Numbered from the stretch's first letter, positions 33,222 to 44,227 are shown. The stretch: 64,000 bases of DNA from Paracrocinitomix mangrovi (GCF_019740355.2 NZ_CP091819.1:2356001-2420000), one strand, 5' to 3'. Translations and numbers: made by a program. The notes: generated by a model from the sequence alone, not told the origin.

Positions 33222-35720
33222 ATGTATAATTTTGGAAGTATGCAGAAAGGATTATCCAGTGAAAATGCGTCAAATCTTTTAAAAGAGTACGGTTATAACG
33301 AATTGCCTACTGCCAAACCAAAAAACATTGGTCGCATTGCATTGGAAGTTGTTAAAGAACCTATGTTCATTCTTCTTCTTATATGTGGATTACTTTACTT
33401 ATTGTTGGGAGATTATTATGAAGGCATTGTGTTATTGTGTTGGATCTTCATCATCATTTTCATCACCTTTTATCAATACAGAAAAACTGAAAAATCACTA
33501 GATGCACTAAGACAACTCTCTTCCCCTCGTGCTTTGGTAATTAGAGATGGGTTACAAATTAGAATTCCGGGCAGGGAAGTTGTTCCTGGAGACATTGTCC
33601 TTCTCAATGAAGGTGATCGTGTTCCAGCAGATGCTACTGTTATTGAAAGTAACCATCTCACAATTGACGAATCATTACTAACAGGAGAATCTGTACCAGT
33701 ATTAAAAGGGCATGATCAAACCAAAGATGATATCTTCAGTGGTACATTAGTTGTTCAAGGAAGTGGATTAGTTGAAGTAAAATCTACCGGAGTAAATACT
33801 GAATTTGGCAAAATTGGAACCTCACTCAAATCAATTGAAAAAGGAACTTCTCCTTTACAGGGGGAAATGAAATTATTGATACGTAACCTCTTCATTATTG
33901 GCGCAATCATAAGTGTAGGTGTAATAACTGCATTTTACTTTACCAGAGGAAACTTTATTGAATCAATGATTAATGGCCTTGCTGCAGCTATGGCTTTACT
34001 TCCTGAAGAATTTCCTGTTGTACTTACAATCTTTATGGCTTTAGGTGCATGGAGGTTGTCAAAAAACAAAGTTTTAACACGTGTCCCCTCAACTATTGAG
34101 ACACTTGGATCAGCCACAGTTTTATGCAGTGATAAAACAGGTACAATTACCCAAAACAAAATGGAAGTCGCTGTATTGTATCACAATAACCAAACCTATA
34201 AAAAGGAAGATTTTGTATCCAATAAAAATGAAATAGAAAACTTATTGATCAATTTGAATTTAGCTTCCACAAAGGATTCAATAGATCCAATGGAACAAGC
34301 CATTTTTACGGAGCATGAAAAACTATTTGCCAGTAATCATATAGATCAATTACTCAAAGAATATCCTCTTAGCAAAGATTTATTTGCAATGACAAGAGTT
34401 ATTAAAATGAGCTCTAACAATACTATTGCCTTCTGTAAAGGAGCACCTGAAGCTGTTTTAAAATTATGTAGACTTTCAGAAGAAGAATCGCAAAGATTAT
34501 TAGATAAAGTTCATCAATTTGCTGCTCAAGGATACAGAATGATTGCGGCGGCCAAATGCGAATTAAAGGACAACAATTTTCCTTCTTCTCAAAGTGAATT
34601 TGAATTTGAATTCAATGGATTGGTTGGTTTTGAAGACCCCATTAGACCAGAGGTTCCGGATGCTATAAAGGAATGTATTAAAGCAGGAATAAAAGTAATT
34701 ATGATCACGGGAGACTATCCTGCAACGGCCAAAAGTATAGCTACTCAAATTGGATTAGAACACAATGATCAGGTAATAACCGGAAGTGAACTAAAAGAAA
34801 TGTCTTTAGATGATCTGAAGAATAAAATTCAAGACACTCAAATTTTTGCACGAATAGTTCCAGAACAGAAATTACAAATAATTGAAGCATTAAAGGCCAA
34901 TAATGAAATTGTTGCCATGACCGGTGATGGAGTAAATGATGCGCCTGCGCTTAAAGCAGCTGACATTGGAGTTGCTATGGGCTTTAAAGGTACAGACGTT
35001 GCTAGGGAATCATCTTCTCTTGTTTTATTAGATGACAACTTTGCTTCTATTGTATCTGCCATAAGATCGGGACGTAAGATATTTGACAATCTACAAAAAG
35101 CCATGTCCTACATTATTGCCATCCACATTCCAATTATAGGATTGGTATTGATGCCCGCATTTTTCTCTACACTACCAATACTTTTAATGCCAATGCATAT
35201 CGTATTTATGGAACTAATAATTGATCCAACTTGTTCCATAGCATTTGAGTCGGAACAGGAAGAAAAAGAAATCATGAACCGGCCTCCCAGAAATCCTAAC
35301 GAACGTTTTTTTGGATGGCAAAAAATCATGTATAGTTTGCTAAATGGACTCTTACTTTTATCTATGGTGGTAATTATTTATTTCATCTCAATAAAAGAGG
35401 GACATTCTGAAACAGAAGTAAGAACAATAGCATTTTCTTCTCTCATAATTGGAAATATCTTTTTAATACTCAGTTCTCTCTCAACTACACGCAGTTTTAT
35501 ATCTGTTTTTAAGGAAAGAAACAAAGCTGTTTATATTATCATTTTTAGTGCACTAGCGGTGCTGCTCCTTGTTATTAATGTTCCATTTTTTCAAGAGATA
35601 TTTAGTTTCACTTATCCCGGGAGCCAACATTTTGTTTCTGCCTTTTTGGGTGCATTAGGTTTGTTGCTAGTTTTAGAAATCATCAAGTGGGTGAGATTTA
35701 ACAGAGCTGTTTCCAAATAG
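33222..35720 (+). CDS. cation-transporting P-type ATPase
   Basis: The product has 832 residues. The phosphorylated Asp304 is in LCSDKTGTIT, the actuator has LTGES, the hinge is MTGDGVNDAPALKAADIGVAM, and the fourth helix has LLPEEFPVVLT. These place it among P-type ATPases of the P2 kind (calcium or other cations). The length, about ten membrane helices and the C-terminal helices ending LLLVLEIIKWVRF are normal. The exact ion cannot be read from the sequence. The ATG at 33222 is taken as start; a second at 33240 is possible. Confidence 0.92.
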   Translation: MYNFGSMQKGLSSENASNLLKEYGYNELPTAKPKNIGRIALEVVKEPMFILLLICGLLYLLLGDYYEGIVLLCWIFIIIFITFYQYRKTEKSLDALRQLSSPRALVIRDGLQIRIPGREVVPGDIVLLNEGDRVPADATVIESNHLTIDESLLTGESVPVLKGHDQTKDDIFSGTLVVQGSGLVEVKSTGVNTEFGKIGTSLKSIEKGTSPLQGEMKLLIRNLFIIGAIISVGVITAFYFTRGNFIESMINGLAAAMALLPEEFPVVLTIFMALGAWRLSKNKVLTRVPSTIETLGSATVLCSDKTGTITQNKMEVAVLYHNNQTYKKEDFVSNKNEIENLLINLNLASTKDSIDPMEQAIFTEHEKLFASNHIDQLLKEYPLSKDLFAMTRVIKMSSNNTIAFCKGAPEAVLKLCRLSEEESQRLLDKVHQFAAQGYRMIAAAKCELKDNNFPSSQSEFEFEFNGLVGFEDPIRPEVPDAIKECIKAGIKVIMITGDYPATAKSIATQIGLEHNDQVITGSELKEMSLDDLKNKIQDTQIFARIVPEQKLQIIEALKANNEIVAMTGDGVNDAPALKAADIGVAMGFKGTDVARESSSLVLLDDNFASIVSAIRSGRKIFDNLQKAMSYIIAIHIPIIGLVLMPAFFSTLPILLMPMHIVFMELIIDPTCSIAFESEQEEKEIMNRPPRNPNERFFGWQKIMYSLLNGLLLLSMVVIIYFISIKEGHSETEVRTIAFSSLIIGNIFLILSSLSTTRSFISVFKERNKAVYIIIFSALAVLLLVINVPFFQEIFSFTYPGSQHFVSAFLGALGLLLVLEIIKWVRFNRAVSK

Positions 35721-35901
35721 TTCTTAATTATTTTTTTAGTTGTAATCTTTTGAATATTAAATAAATAACAACATCCTAATTGAGTACTGAGCTCTAAGTC
35801 ACCAAATTTGCCTTTGGAAAGCGTATTTTTACACGAAACTTTTTGTTTTTGACCATGTTATGATTTAGATCTTAACAGTTAAAAAAGGTGAGGAATTGGG
35901 A

Positions 35902-37428
35902 ATGAAAAAACTATTGGTAGCTACTATTGGATTATTTATTTCATTGAATGGAATAACTCAAATGTCACCTGAAGAACTGGGTGATTTTATTAGAGAGCTT
36001 GATACAGAATTTACGGACTACATCAATTTGGTTAATACTACTTCAAGCACATCTGCAGAACTATTAGAAAGAAAGGATGAATTCTCTGAAGAAGAATGGC
36101 AAAACGAAAAAATGTATGCCAAAGAAGAAATAGAGAATAAAATAGCTACTGTCAAAAATTATATCTCGGAATATCAAACAAGGTTATCTGAAGTAATTTC
36201 CAAAATTGAAAAATCGTCCCCTTATATTCCTATATCAGGAAAAGAGCTACTGAAATATTATAAACCGGTTCAGACAATTATAAGTGATCTTGAAATGCAG
36301 TTTGACACCTTGTCTTATAGATTTCTTTCATTTACTGATCAATACTACGGGAAAGGAACTTTTGAAAAAGTTTTTATGGACGACCAAGGCAAAACCTCTG
36401 TGGTTCAGTTTCTGACAACTTTTAACTGGATGTCAGATTCTACTGTTTGGAAATACAAAGATATATTGTCTACTAACGAACAATTAAGTGAATTTTATGG
36501 TCAATTTGAATATGAAAAAGATTATCAAAGACAGATTAAATTCTATAAAAAATACAAGATTGATTCCTTAAATGGCTTTCAATCAGAACCGGTATCAGTT
36601 TACATCTACAGAAACCAAAAAACCAATAAGTACGGTTTATTAGAAACTGTTGGTTTTGATGTAAAAAACACCAAAGAAATTTTATCATCTGAATATGATT
36701 CAGTTGCCATTGACGAAACATATTATGATTATACAAGAATATGGACCATGGCCATTGGATGGAAAAGCGGTATTGCCACTATCAAAGAAAAACAAGGTGA
36801 AGATCTGGGAGAATATTTTGGCTCAGAAAAAATCCTGACATATGAAAGTCCTGTAAATAATATTTGGTTTAATGATAAAATGAGCTTTCCTATGGGAGCT
36901 GTTGCAGCCAAAGATACTTTGGGACAATTTTACTATCTAAATGCCAGAGAAAATAAAGAATTGACAGTTAAATACAAAGAGGAAGAATTCCTTCCGCTTC
37001 TATTTGAAGGGGCTATTAACAAAGACTGCTACATTAGATTGGTATCAGATAAAATACATTATGGTAGTGGATGGTGGCGCTATGAAAATCAAGCGTACAA
37101 ATTCAAAATCTGCTATGAAGACACGCTTGGGATTCCTACCTGGTATGAAGATACGGCCAGATATATCTGGTTTTATAAAACAGGTGAAATTGAAAAAATC
37201 AGGTTTAAAGATTCTATAAATGGAGATACCTATAAATCATTCCATCCTTCGGGTGAATTGAAAAGCAATATGAAATCGATCAAAAGTCAAAATTTCATAG
37301 ATAAACTCCACAAAAATGGAGATATGAATTATCGCTTCAATCAGCCGGATGAAATAAAATCAGGATCCCATTCAAAATTCATGGTGATTTTTTCCAGACG
37401 GAGAAATGATATATATATCAAACAATAG
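35902..37428 (+). CDS. secreted protein with WG-like and MORN-like repeats
   Basis: The product has 508 residues with a signal peptide (MKKLLVATIGLFISLNGITQ). An N-terminal helical part (ELGDFIRELDTEFTDYINLV, NEKMYAKEEIENKIATVKNYISEYQTRL) looks coiled-coil-like. Later segments have a WG-like unit (NKYGLLETVGFDVKNTKEILSSEYDSVAI) and MORN-like C-terminal units (ARYIWFYKTGEIEKIRFKD, YKSFHPSGELKSNM). These recur in the next gene. The ATG at 35902 is taken instead of the TTG at 35896. Its stop codon overlaps the 21-bp direct repeat that also ends the big caspase gene. A repeat protein partner of the caspase is plausible but not proven. Confidence 0.72.
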   Translation: MKKLLVATIGLFISLNGITQMSPEELGDFIRELDTEFTDYINLVNTTSSTSAELLERKDEFSEEEWQNEKMYAKEEIENKIATVKNYISEYQTRLSEVISKIEKSSPYIPISGKELLKYYKPVQTIISDLEMQFDTLSYRFLSFTDQYYGKGTFEKVFMDDQGKTSVVQFLTTFNWMSDSTVWKYKDILSTNEQLSEFYGQFEYEKDYQRQIKFYKKYKIDSLNGFQSEPVSVYIYRNQKTNKYGLLETVGFDVKNTKEILSSEYDSVAIDETYYDYTRIWTMAIGWKSGIATIKEKQGEDLGEYFGSEKILTYESPVNNIWFNDKMSFPMGAVAAKDTLGQFYYLNARENKELTVKYKEEEFLPLLFEGAINKDCYIRLVSDKIHYGSGWWRYENQAYKFKICYEDTLGIPTWYEDTARYIWFYKTGEIEKIRFKDSINGDTYKSFHPSGELKSNMKSIKSQNFIDKLHKNGDMNYRFNQPDEIKSGSHSKFMVIFSRRRNDIYIKQ

Positions 37429-37445
37429 ATTTTAGGGTATGGTAA
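37425..37445 (+). repeat. 21-bp direct repeat, left copy
   Basis: This 21-base stretch, containing GATTTTAGGGTATGGTAA, is identical to 43388-43408. The left copy spans the stop of the 508-residue protein gene and the ATG of the caspase gene. In the right copy the same bases encode the C-terminal IDFRVW and stop. It looks like a leftover of the 3' end of a caspase-like gene. Confidence 0.8.
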
Positions 37446-40400
37446 GAAATTTATTATTGCTGCTTTCTGTCGCGTTTTCAATACAATTAAGTGCTCAAAA
37501 TAGCCATTGGTATATCACTTTTGAAAAAGATGGAAAATTTGGTATTCTTGAAAAAAGTCAGGAGACTTATCAACCAATAGACACGCTAATTCCTGCAGAA
37601 CATAATTTCATTTATAACCTCAGTTTTTCTAATAATGAAAAAGGATTTTTCCTAGCAGAAGAAAAAATCAGCTATGATCATTTTAAAGGAGTTACTTTTC
37701 TTGATTCAACTTTAAAGCAAATCAACCAATTTGACGAGGTTCATGATATTTATAGCAACTACGCTATTATCTCAAAGGATGGCAATCTCAAAATTCACAA
37801 CCTCTTATCTAATAATTCAGTTGTTTCTGATTTAGATTCTGCAGCAATCCTTACCATTTGTGCACCATATGAAATGAATGAATATGACCCCATGGGCTAT
37901 AACTACTGCAGAACTAGCAACAGTTTCTTTTATTATGAAAAAGACAATAATTATGTGGTCTCAACAGAACCTGGTGAAACCTTAATTCAAAAAGGACAGC
38001 CCATTATATGGGATGAGAAATACAGCTTTTTTAAATCTGGGAATACCTACTATTCCTATGATGGTAAAGAAATTGGAAATGATATTGAAAATATCACTGG
38101 TTTCTTAGATGTTGACTTTATCAAGCGAAAAGCAAGCAGTTCCTATTCTCATCAAGATGATTATTTGATTATTAAACACAGAAATGGCAATTGGGATCTC
38201 TACAGCACCAAAGTTTATTGGAGTAAGAAAGAACAACCTTTTTATTATTTAAAAAAATCACTTGTATTAAAAGACTTACCAGCCAATACAAGTCTAAATC
38301 AAGAGCAATATTCAAAAAAAGTAATTATCCTAAAATCTAATCAAGAATATGTGATTTATAATGAGGACAAGCTTTTAGGAGACAAAAAAATTACCAAAAT
38401 ACTGCCTTTCAAATCTTATGAAAGTGCCATCATTTACATTCAATCAGGTGACAAATTTTATGGACTTAAAAAGACAGGAGAATATTTGAAAGATTTTGAA
38501 TGGGATAAAATTGAAATGATCTCAGAAATTGAAGATGAACACTACTATTATCTCGCTAGTAAAAATGATAAAAACTACTTGCTGGATACTGATGGAAAAA
38601 TTTTATTAGATAACCCTGTTTCAAGCGTTAATTTCAGAGAATGGGGTTACAGAAAGCTTCTCATTGTAGAAAATGAAGAGGGTAAAGTTGCTTATCAAAG
38701 AATGGATAGTGAGTTCACTGAATTTGGTGAAAAAGACCGCCAATGGAGCGAAAAGCATGGAGATGAAGACTATTTGACTGAATCAATTTATAAAGGAGCT
38801 AATCTTATTGAAGAAAAAACAACTGAAAATGGTGTGTTGACGAGATCTTTAACCACAATTGGGGACCGTCGTGTAGTGAAATCATATTATCCTAATGGAA
38901 AATTGAACTTTATATCTTCATTGAAAAAAATAGAAGATCTGGATGAAGAAATCCGTGAGCAATATACCGACCAATACCTCCCTTTTGGAGACATCATTGA
39001 GTTTAACGAAAACGGTGACACCCTAAGCTATTCAAATTTCACCTATGACAATCCAAAGGAAAATTTCAGCTATGACGGTCTGGTTCCAAACAAGCAAGTA
39101 CTATTTGAATATAATTATGAGGGTAAACTCCAAAGCAAACGAGAATTTGGCTTAAACAGAATAAATGATGAAATACAAACAGTTCCTTTAGGTTGGCACC
39201 GAGAGTATTATGAAAATGGTTTCCTCAGAAAAGAAGCATTTTATATTCTTCCAACTAATAAAACGCTTGAAGCCATTAAAGAAAATCATTTTGGATATGA
39301 CGGACTGGTTGCTCAATCAACATCTTATTATGAAAATGGTGAGTTGATGGATAAACTCAAACTAAATGATAAAGGAGTTGAAACGGAAAGATTTTTTGAA
39401 AATGGAAATAAAGCATTTATTGGATCATCTAGCCTTGAGTTCTTTCTGGAAAATGGATTTGATGAATGGGAAAATTATCAGAGCTACTCGGAGGATGGAA
39501 TGTATGTTATAGAAACTGAAAATGAAACCAAGGAGTTTAGAAATGATACCCTAAGCTATTACAATAAAAGAGATAAGGAAGGTGAAATCTTAATTGCGAA
39601 ATACTATTGGCCAAACGGAAATTTAAAAACAGATTTAAGCAGATATAAGAGTACCTATTATAATACCAAGGGTGAAGAATTAATCACCTTTAAGCATTCT
39701 AAAGAAAAGTATAAAGATTACTACGGAAACGAAAGAGATTTTCTTCCATTTGATATGAGAAAAGAACTTTTGAAAATGGATTTAGATACCGTTGATTTTG
39801 GTAGTTCATTTAATCAAAATAAACTCATTCCAATTCCGGAAAGTGAAACAGATACATTTTTTGTTTTTGGAGAAAAACTCATAGCAGAAGTTCACTACAG
39901 TAAAAAAGATGAAGGCCTATATTTGAGTTATCGAATGAATTATGCAACTGGTAAGTCATACCGTTGCTCTATATGGGGAAATGACACCACAATAGAAAAA
40001 ACCACTCATTATCCGGATGGTTTGAAAGTAACAAACAGACAGAGAAATGGCGTGATTGAGGAACAAACCAATTTATTAGATGAAGTAGATGATAAGTTTA
40101 TATACGAACACTATTATTATTTCAATCCGACAAGTTATATCTATCAATACCGCAATTACAAAGACTCAGTTTTTATTTATCAGTATCATATGCTTTCTGG
40201 AAACGTATGGGATCCTATTGATTCTGTATTGTTAGATAAGAAATATTATCCTGACCATGATGAGCCCCTGGTCTATCATTATAATGGTGCTAAATATTAT
40301 GATTTAACACTTGAAGGATGGTACCATGATGACTTGGGAAATCTTGTTTCTCACATTCGCTCTTGGGATGATGAAGACAGAGTAAAAAATGGAAATCATT

Positions 40401-43400
40401 TAAAATACATTAGAGACAATTATTATCTAGGCTATAAAATTGAATCAATATACCAGTATGAAGATTCCAGTAGAACCAAGGAATATGATTTGGCAGGTAA
40501 TTTAATTTACACTGAAAAAAGACAACAAGAAGGAAGTTTTAATGTTGCCGTAGAGCAAATTAATTATTCATCTTTTAAAAATCCAGGTGCTGAAAATAAA
40601 AAAGTAAGAGCCAATATTCCTAATTACTCCACTATTTTGGCAAGTTATCGATTAAGCCCAATTTGGGATCAGAACAAAAGATATGTGCTTTTGTATAAAC
40701 TCAATTACAAAAATTCATATGATGTAGAAATTGCCGAAAATTTTGTGTTTGATACTAAAAAAGGACAGATTTTATATCAGAATCAGAAAAATATTCCTGA
40801 AATCCCGAATGAAAAACTTAATAATCTTGTGGTTTTCAATAAAGAATTGTATTTGATTTCAGGCAACAATCTTTACAGCTTTGAGAAAGACTCATCAAGA
40901 GAAATTAGCAGTGTCTGGGCAGTATTTGGAGTGAATAATGATAAGGTTTATTACATAGATCGAAAAGGTAAACCTAAAATATCTGATTTTAATCTCATGA
41001 TGACCCAATACACAGTTGAGGCTCAAGATTCTATTGAATATGGATTCTCCATGAGAGACTACTGGAATCCAAACACAGGCTGGGATAACTTGCGATTCTA
41101 CCCAAAGGGTGGTTTCCTTATTGATCCAGAAGGAAGTTTAAACGGATTAAGTCGAACTGTTTTCATGGATTATGAAAAAAGTGACACTTTGTCAATCCCA
41201 TTTTCTTGCGATAGAAATCAAATTAAATACTGGGGAAATTATTTGTACAATGTTGTTTGGAAGAATACAGATAACGAGCAAACATTGTCTGCAATAGAAG
41301 TGTTTAATGCAAATAACAAGGAATTTTTTAAAATACTTCCAAAAGAAAAAATAGGGATTTCAACAAAAGTACCTGCGTACACAAGAAAACAAGATGAGAA
41401 TGGCAGGTGGTATGATTTCAGAGGACCTCAAGACTATATTGAAGTAAATGATGAATTAGAAAATCTCATCATTGCAAATTTTAAATATGATGAAGTTTTT
41501 TACCCAAGTGAGTGTTGTCCTGACATGACAAATGAGAAAGATTACAAGTCATACAAAATCAATTTTAAAAATAGATCTATAGACTATTTAGGTTTCTCAA
41601 AAGAAAGAGTGAAATACCCTAAAAGAGATGATATTCTTAAATCACAAATCACAACAGCCAATAACATTGAGGTTATGCTGAAATATGGAAGTATCCTAAC
41701 TTATAAAGAAAAAGGAAAAGATAGTTTGCATTATTACAGCCTAATTAATGGAAAGCGATTCGAGACCAAACCTGATTATCAGAATTACGAAAAAGTTGAA
41801 TTTGACCCGGCAGAAATTCCTTTGTTAGATAAAGATCTGGTCAATAGATTTGTCAACCCTGCTTATGAACTAGATACCACAAAAATAAAGGGTACCGTTA
41901 TTAACAACATTCATGAAGGTGATAATCGTAAATTATTATTTGTAAAAAAACTTGAATTTAACGGAAGTGTATTTTGGAATGCTGACAAAGAAAATCCTTA
42001 TGAAAGATTCGTAAGAGTTAGTTTTATTGATAATCGACCTATTTTCTACACCCCAGACAGGTATTATATGTCAGGATATGGTATTGAGAAATACATTACT
42101 TTCCAAATTGGACTAAACGTTTACCCAGTTGAACAATTCGACCTCAAATACAACCGACCAGATATTATTTTAGACAGATTGGGTTATGCAGATTCTTCTC
42201 TTATCTCAGCTTATCATCAAGCTTACAAAAAGCGTTTAAAAAAGATGGGATTCACAGAAGATATGCTGGAAGATGATTTTCATTTACCTGAAATCAAGAT
42301 TGAGAACTATGAAGAAATGCCTCAATTACATGAACAGGGTAGTATTGAATTGGATCTGAAGTTATATGATTCTAAATACAAGCTGGACAGAATCAATGTT
42401 TGGGTGAATGATGTGGCCATTTACGGTACAAATGGAATCTCACTGAGAGATAAAGATGTTCAGGAATATCAAGCCAAACTAAAAGTTGATCTGGCTAAAG
42501 GAAAAAATAAAGTTCAGGTATCCGTATTGAATCAAGCCGGTGCTGAGAGCTACAAAGAAACCTTTGAAATCGAATGCACTGCCGGTAAAGACAAACCAGA
42601 TCTGTATCTCATCACTATTGGAGAAAGCGAATTCCAACAGTCAGATTTTAACCTCACCTACGCTTCAAAAGATGCACAGGACATGGCAAATCTGCTTGAA
42701 AAAAGTAAGATCTACGAAAACGTATTTACCAAAACACTCATCAATGATCAGGTAACCAAAGAAAAAGTAATGGCTTTAAGAGCCTTCACTGAAAAAGCTG
42801 ATATCAATGATGAAGTAATGATCTTTATTGCAGGACACGGTGTATTAGATGCCAATTTGGATTACTTCTTTGCTACTTATGATATGGATTTTCAAAATCC
42901 ACAAGAAAGAGGATTAGCTTATGAAGATCTGGAAAGCCTATTGGACGGAATCAAACCTTTAAAAAAGACATTACTTATTGATGCTTGTCACTCAGGTGAA
43001 ATTGATAAAGACGAAGTGCAATTGGCAGAAGCTGATGTTCAAAAAGAAGGAGATGTGCAGTTCAGAGTAGTGGGGAATACAGCATCACCTAAACTAGGAT
43101 CACAAAACACATCAGAGCTCACCAAATCATTGTTTACAGATCTCAGAAAAGGAACAGGAGCTACAGTTATTTCTTCTGCCGGTGGAATGGAGTTTGCCAT
43201 GGAAGGTGATGATTGGAAAAATGGACTCTTTACTTATTGTTTTATCAAAGGAATTCAATCCAAAGAAGCGGATTACAACAAGGATGGGGAAATTTGGTTG
43301 TCTGAAATTCAACAATACGTCTCTCAACAAGTTTCAGAGCTTTCAGGAGGTCGTCAACAACCAACTTCAAGAATTGAAAATCAAACTATAGATTTTAGGG

Positions 43401-43408
43401 TATGGTAA
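37439..43408 (+). CDS. giant secreted caspase-family protein with WG/MORN-like repeats
   Basis: The product has 1989 residues. A signal peptide (MVRNLLLLLSVAFSIQLSAQ) is followed by WG-type units (WYITFEKDGKFGILEKS) and many tyrosine/asparagine-rich MORN-like repeats (YYENGELMDKLKLND, YYWPNGNLKTD) over residues about 450-1100, then further strand-rich sequence. The C-terminal domain (about 1715-1989) is a peptidase C14 fold: LYLITIGESEF, AGHGV with His1800, and LLIDACHSGE with Cys1850, the caspase dyad. After a signal peptide the protease would act in the periplasm or beyond. No type IX sorting tail is present; it ends NQTIDFRVW. Neighbours share the repeats. Its role is unknown. Confidence 0.85.
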   Translation: MVRNLLLLLSVAFSIQLSAQNSHWYITFEKDGKFGILEKSQETYQPIDTLIPAEHNFIYNLSFSNNEKGFFLAEEKISYDHFKGVTFLDSTLKQINQFDEVHDIYSNYAIISKDGNLKIHNLLSNNSVVSDLDSAAILTICAPYEMNEYDPMGYNYCRTSNSFFYYEKDNNYVVSTEPGETLIQKGQPIIWDEKYSFFKSGNTYYSYDGKEIGNDIENITGFLDVDFIKRKASSSYSHQDDYLIIKHRNGNWDLYSTKVYWSKKEQPFYYLKKSLVLKDLPANTSLNQEQYSKKVIILKSNQEYVIYNEDKLLGDKKITKILPFKSYESAIIYIQSGDKFYGLKKTGEYLKDFEWDKIEMISEIEDEHYYYLASKNDKNYLLDTDGKILLDNPVSSVNFREWGYRKLLIVENEEGKVAYQRMDSEFTEFGEKDRQWSEKHGDEDYLTESIYKGANLIEEKTTENGVLTRSLTTIGDRRVVKSYYPNGKLNFISSLKKIEDLDEEIREQYTDQYLPFGDIIEFNENGDTLSYSNFTYDNPKENFSYDGLVPNKQVLFEYNYEGKLQSKREFGLNRINDEIQTVPLGWHREYYENGFLRKEAFYILPTNKTLEAIKENHFGYDGLVAQSTSYYENGELMDKLKLNDKGVETERFFENGNKAFIGSSSLEFFLENGFDEWENYQSYSEDGMYVIETENETKEFRNDTLSYYNKRDKEGEILIAKYYWPNGNLKTDLSRYKSTYYNTKGEELITFKHSKEKYKDYYGNERDFLPFDMRKELLKMDLDTVDFGSSFNQNKLIPIPESETDTFFVFGEKLIAEVHYSKKDEGLYLSYRMNYATGKSYRCSIWGNDTTIEKTTHYPDGLKVTNRQRNGVIEEQTNLLDEVDDKFIYEHYYYFNPTSYIYQYRNYKDSVFIYQYHMLSGNVWDPIDSVLLDKKYYPDHDEPLVYHYNGAKYYDLTLEGWYHDDLGNLVSHIRSWDDEDRVKNGNHLKYIRDNYYLGYKIESIYQYEDSSRTKEYDLAGNLIYTEKRQQEGSFNVAVEQINYSSFKNPGAENKKVRANIPNYSTILASYRLSPIWDQNKRYVLLYKLNYKNSYDVEIAENFVFDTKKGQILYQNQKNIPEIPNEKLNNLVVFNKELYLISGNNLYSFEKDSSREISSVWAVFGVNNDKVYYIDRKGKPKISDFNLMMTQYTVEAQDSIEYGFSMRDYWNPNTGWDNLRFYPKGGFLIDPEGSLNGLSRTVFMDYEKSDTLSIPFSCDRNQIKYWGNYLYNVVWKNTDNEQTLSAIEVFNANNKEFFKILPKEKIGISTKVPAYTRKQDENGRWYDFRGPQDYIEVNDELENLIIANFKYDEVFYPSECCPDMTNEKDYKSYKINFKNRSIDYLGFSKERVKYPKRDDILKSQITTANNIEVMLKYGSILTYKEKGKDSLHYYSLINGKRFETKPDYQNYEKVEFDPAEIPLLDKDLVNRFVNPAYELDTTKIKGTVINNIHEGDNRKLLFVKKLEFNGSVFWNADKENPYERFVRVSFIDNRPIFYTPDRYYMSGYGIEKYITFQIGLNVYPVEQFDLKYNRPDIILDRLGYADSSLISAYHQAYKKRLKKMGFTEDMLEDDFHLPEIKIENYEEMPQLHEQGSIELDLKLYDSKYKLDRINVWVNDVAIYGTNGISLRDKDVQEYQAKLKVDLAKGKNKVQVSVLNQAGAESYKETFEIECTAGKDKPDLYLITIGESEFQQSDFNLTYASKDAQDMANLLEKSKIYENVFTKTLINDQVTKEKVMALRAFTEKADINDEVMIFIAGHGVLDANLDYFFATYDMDFQNPQERGLAYEDLESLLDGIKPLKKTLLIDACHSGEIDKDEVQLAEADVQKEGDVQFRVVGNTASPKLGSQNTSELTKSLFTDLRKGTGATVISSAGGMEFAMEGDDWKNGLFTYCFIKGIQSKEADYNKDGEIWLSEIQQYVSQQVSELSGGRQQPTSRIENQTIDFRVW
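43388..43408 (+). repeat. 21-bp direct repeat, right copy
   Basis: Identical to 37425-37445; here it is the coding end of the caspase gene, including its TAA stop. Perfect identity at both ends of a 6-kb gene is unlikely by chance. Confidence 0.8.
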
Positions 43409-43441
43409 AATCAAGAACACATTAAATATTTAGCTAATAAA

Positions 43442-44194
43442 ATGAAGAAAATTATACTATCAATTGGATTAATCCTGGGGCTTCTGAGTGGATTTGCCCA
43501 ATCAAATAATTCCAAATTATGGGTTGATAAAGATGACAGTGGCAAGTATGGTCTGGTTGATGCAGATAAAAATACCGTTGTTAATTATCAATATGACGAA
43601 ATTAAAAAAATGACCAGTGGAAATATCAGCTGGAATCAATTTTTCAGAACCAAACTCAATGGTAAATATGGAATTATCGACAAGTTTGGAAAAGAAGTAA
43701 TTGCTCCAAAATATGATGAGATCACTCTTAAATCTCAAGCTGCAGATTGGATTGAAACAAAATTAGATGGAAAAATTGGTTTTGCGGATTTTGTTTATTC
43801 TGAAAAAACGGGTAAAACTGACATTATCACAGAAATATTTACCCCTGCTTATGACGATATTTTTTATGCTGCAGGAGAAGGTTCACCTAGTGGCTTTGTT
43901 CAGGTCAAACTCAACAATAAATGGGGATTGGTAAATGAGCAAAACGGCAAAGAAATTACCGGAATGAAATATGACAAGGTAAGCGATTTCTTTATGTATC
44001 AAGGATACAATTGTGCTGAAGTAACACTCAATGGTAAATACGGGCTAATTGATGCGGAAGGAAATGAAATTGTGGCTTGTAAATATGACGACATCCTAAG
44101 TATTGAAGGTGACGGAGACGATAAGGATAAAATTACAGTGCAACTAGGTGATCGTGAATTTATGATCAACAAAAAAGGACAGGTAGTAAAGTAA
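43442..44194 (+). CDS. secreted WG-repeat protein
   Basis: The product has 250 residues with a signal peptide (MKKIILSIGLILGLLSGFAQ). Four to five WG-type repeats follow: KLWVDKDDSGKYGLVDADKN, RTKLNGKYGIIDKFGKEVIAPKYDEI, VKLNNKWGLVNEQNGKEITGMKYDKV and VTLNGKYGLIDAEGNEIVACKYDDI. The repeat consensus is K.NGKYG.ID..G..I...KYDEI. The first repeat resembles the start of the giant caspase upstream, 33 bases away. This suggests that it binds or regulates that protein, which is an inference from repeat similarity and gene order. Confidence 0.85.
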   Translation: MKKIILSIGLILGLLSGFAQSNNSKLWVDKDDSGKYGLVDADKNTVVNYQYDEIKKMTSGNISWNQFFRTKLNGKYGIIDKFGKEVIAPKYDEITLKSQAADWIETKLDGKIGFADFVYSEKTGKTDIITEIFTPAYDDIFYAAGEGSPSGFVQVKLNNKWGLVNEQNGKEITGMKYDKVSDFFMYQGYNCAEVTLNGKYGLIDAEGNEIVACKYDDILSIEGDGDDKDKITVQLGDREFMINKKGQVVK

Positions 44195-44227
44195 ATACCT
44201 ACCTTATGTCCATATTCTTAACCCAAA

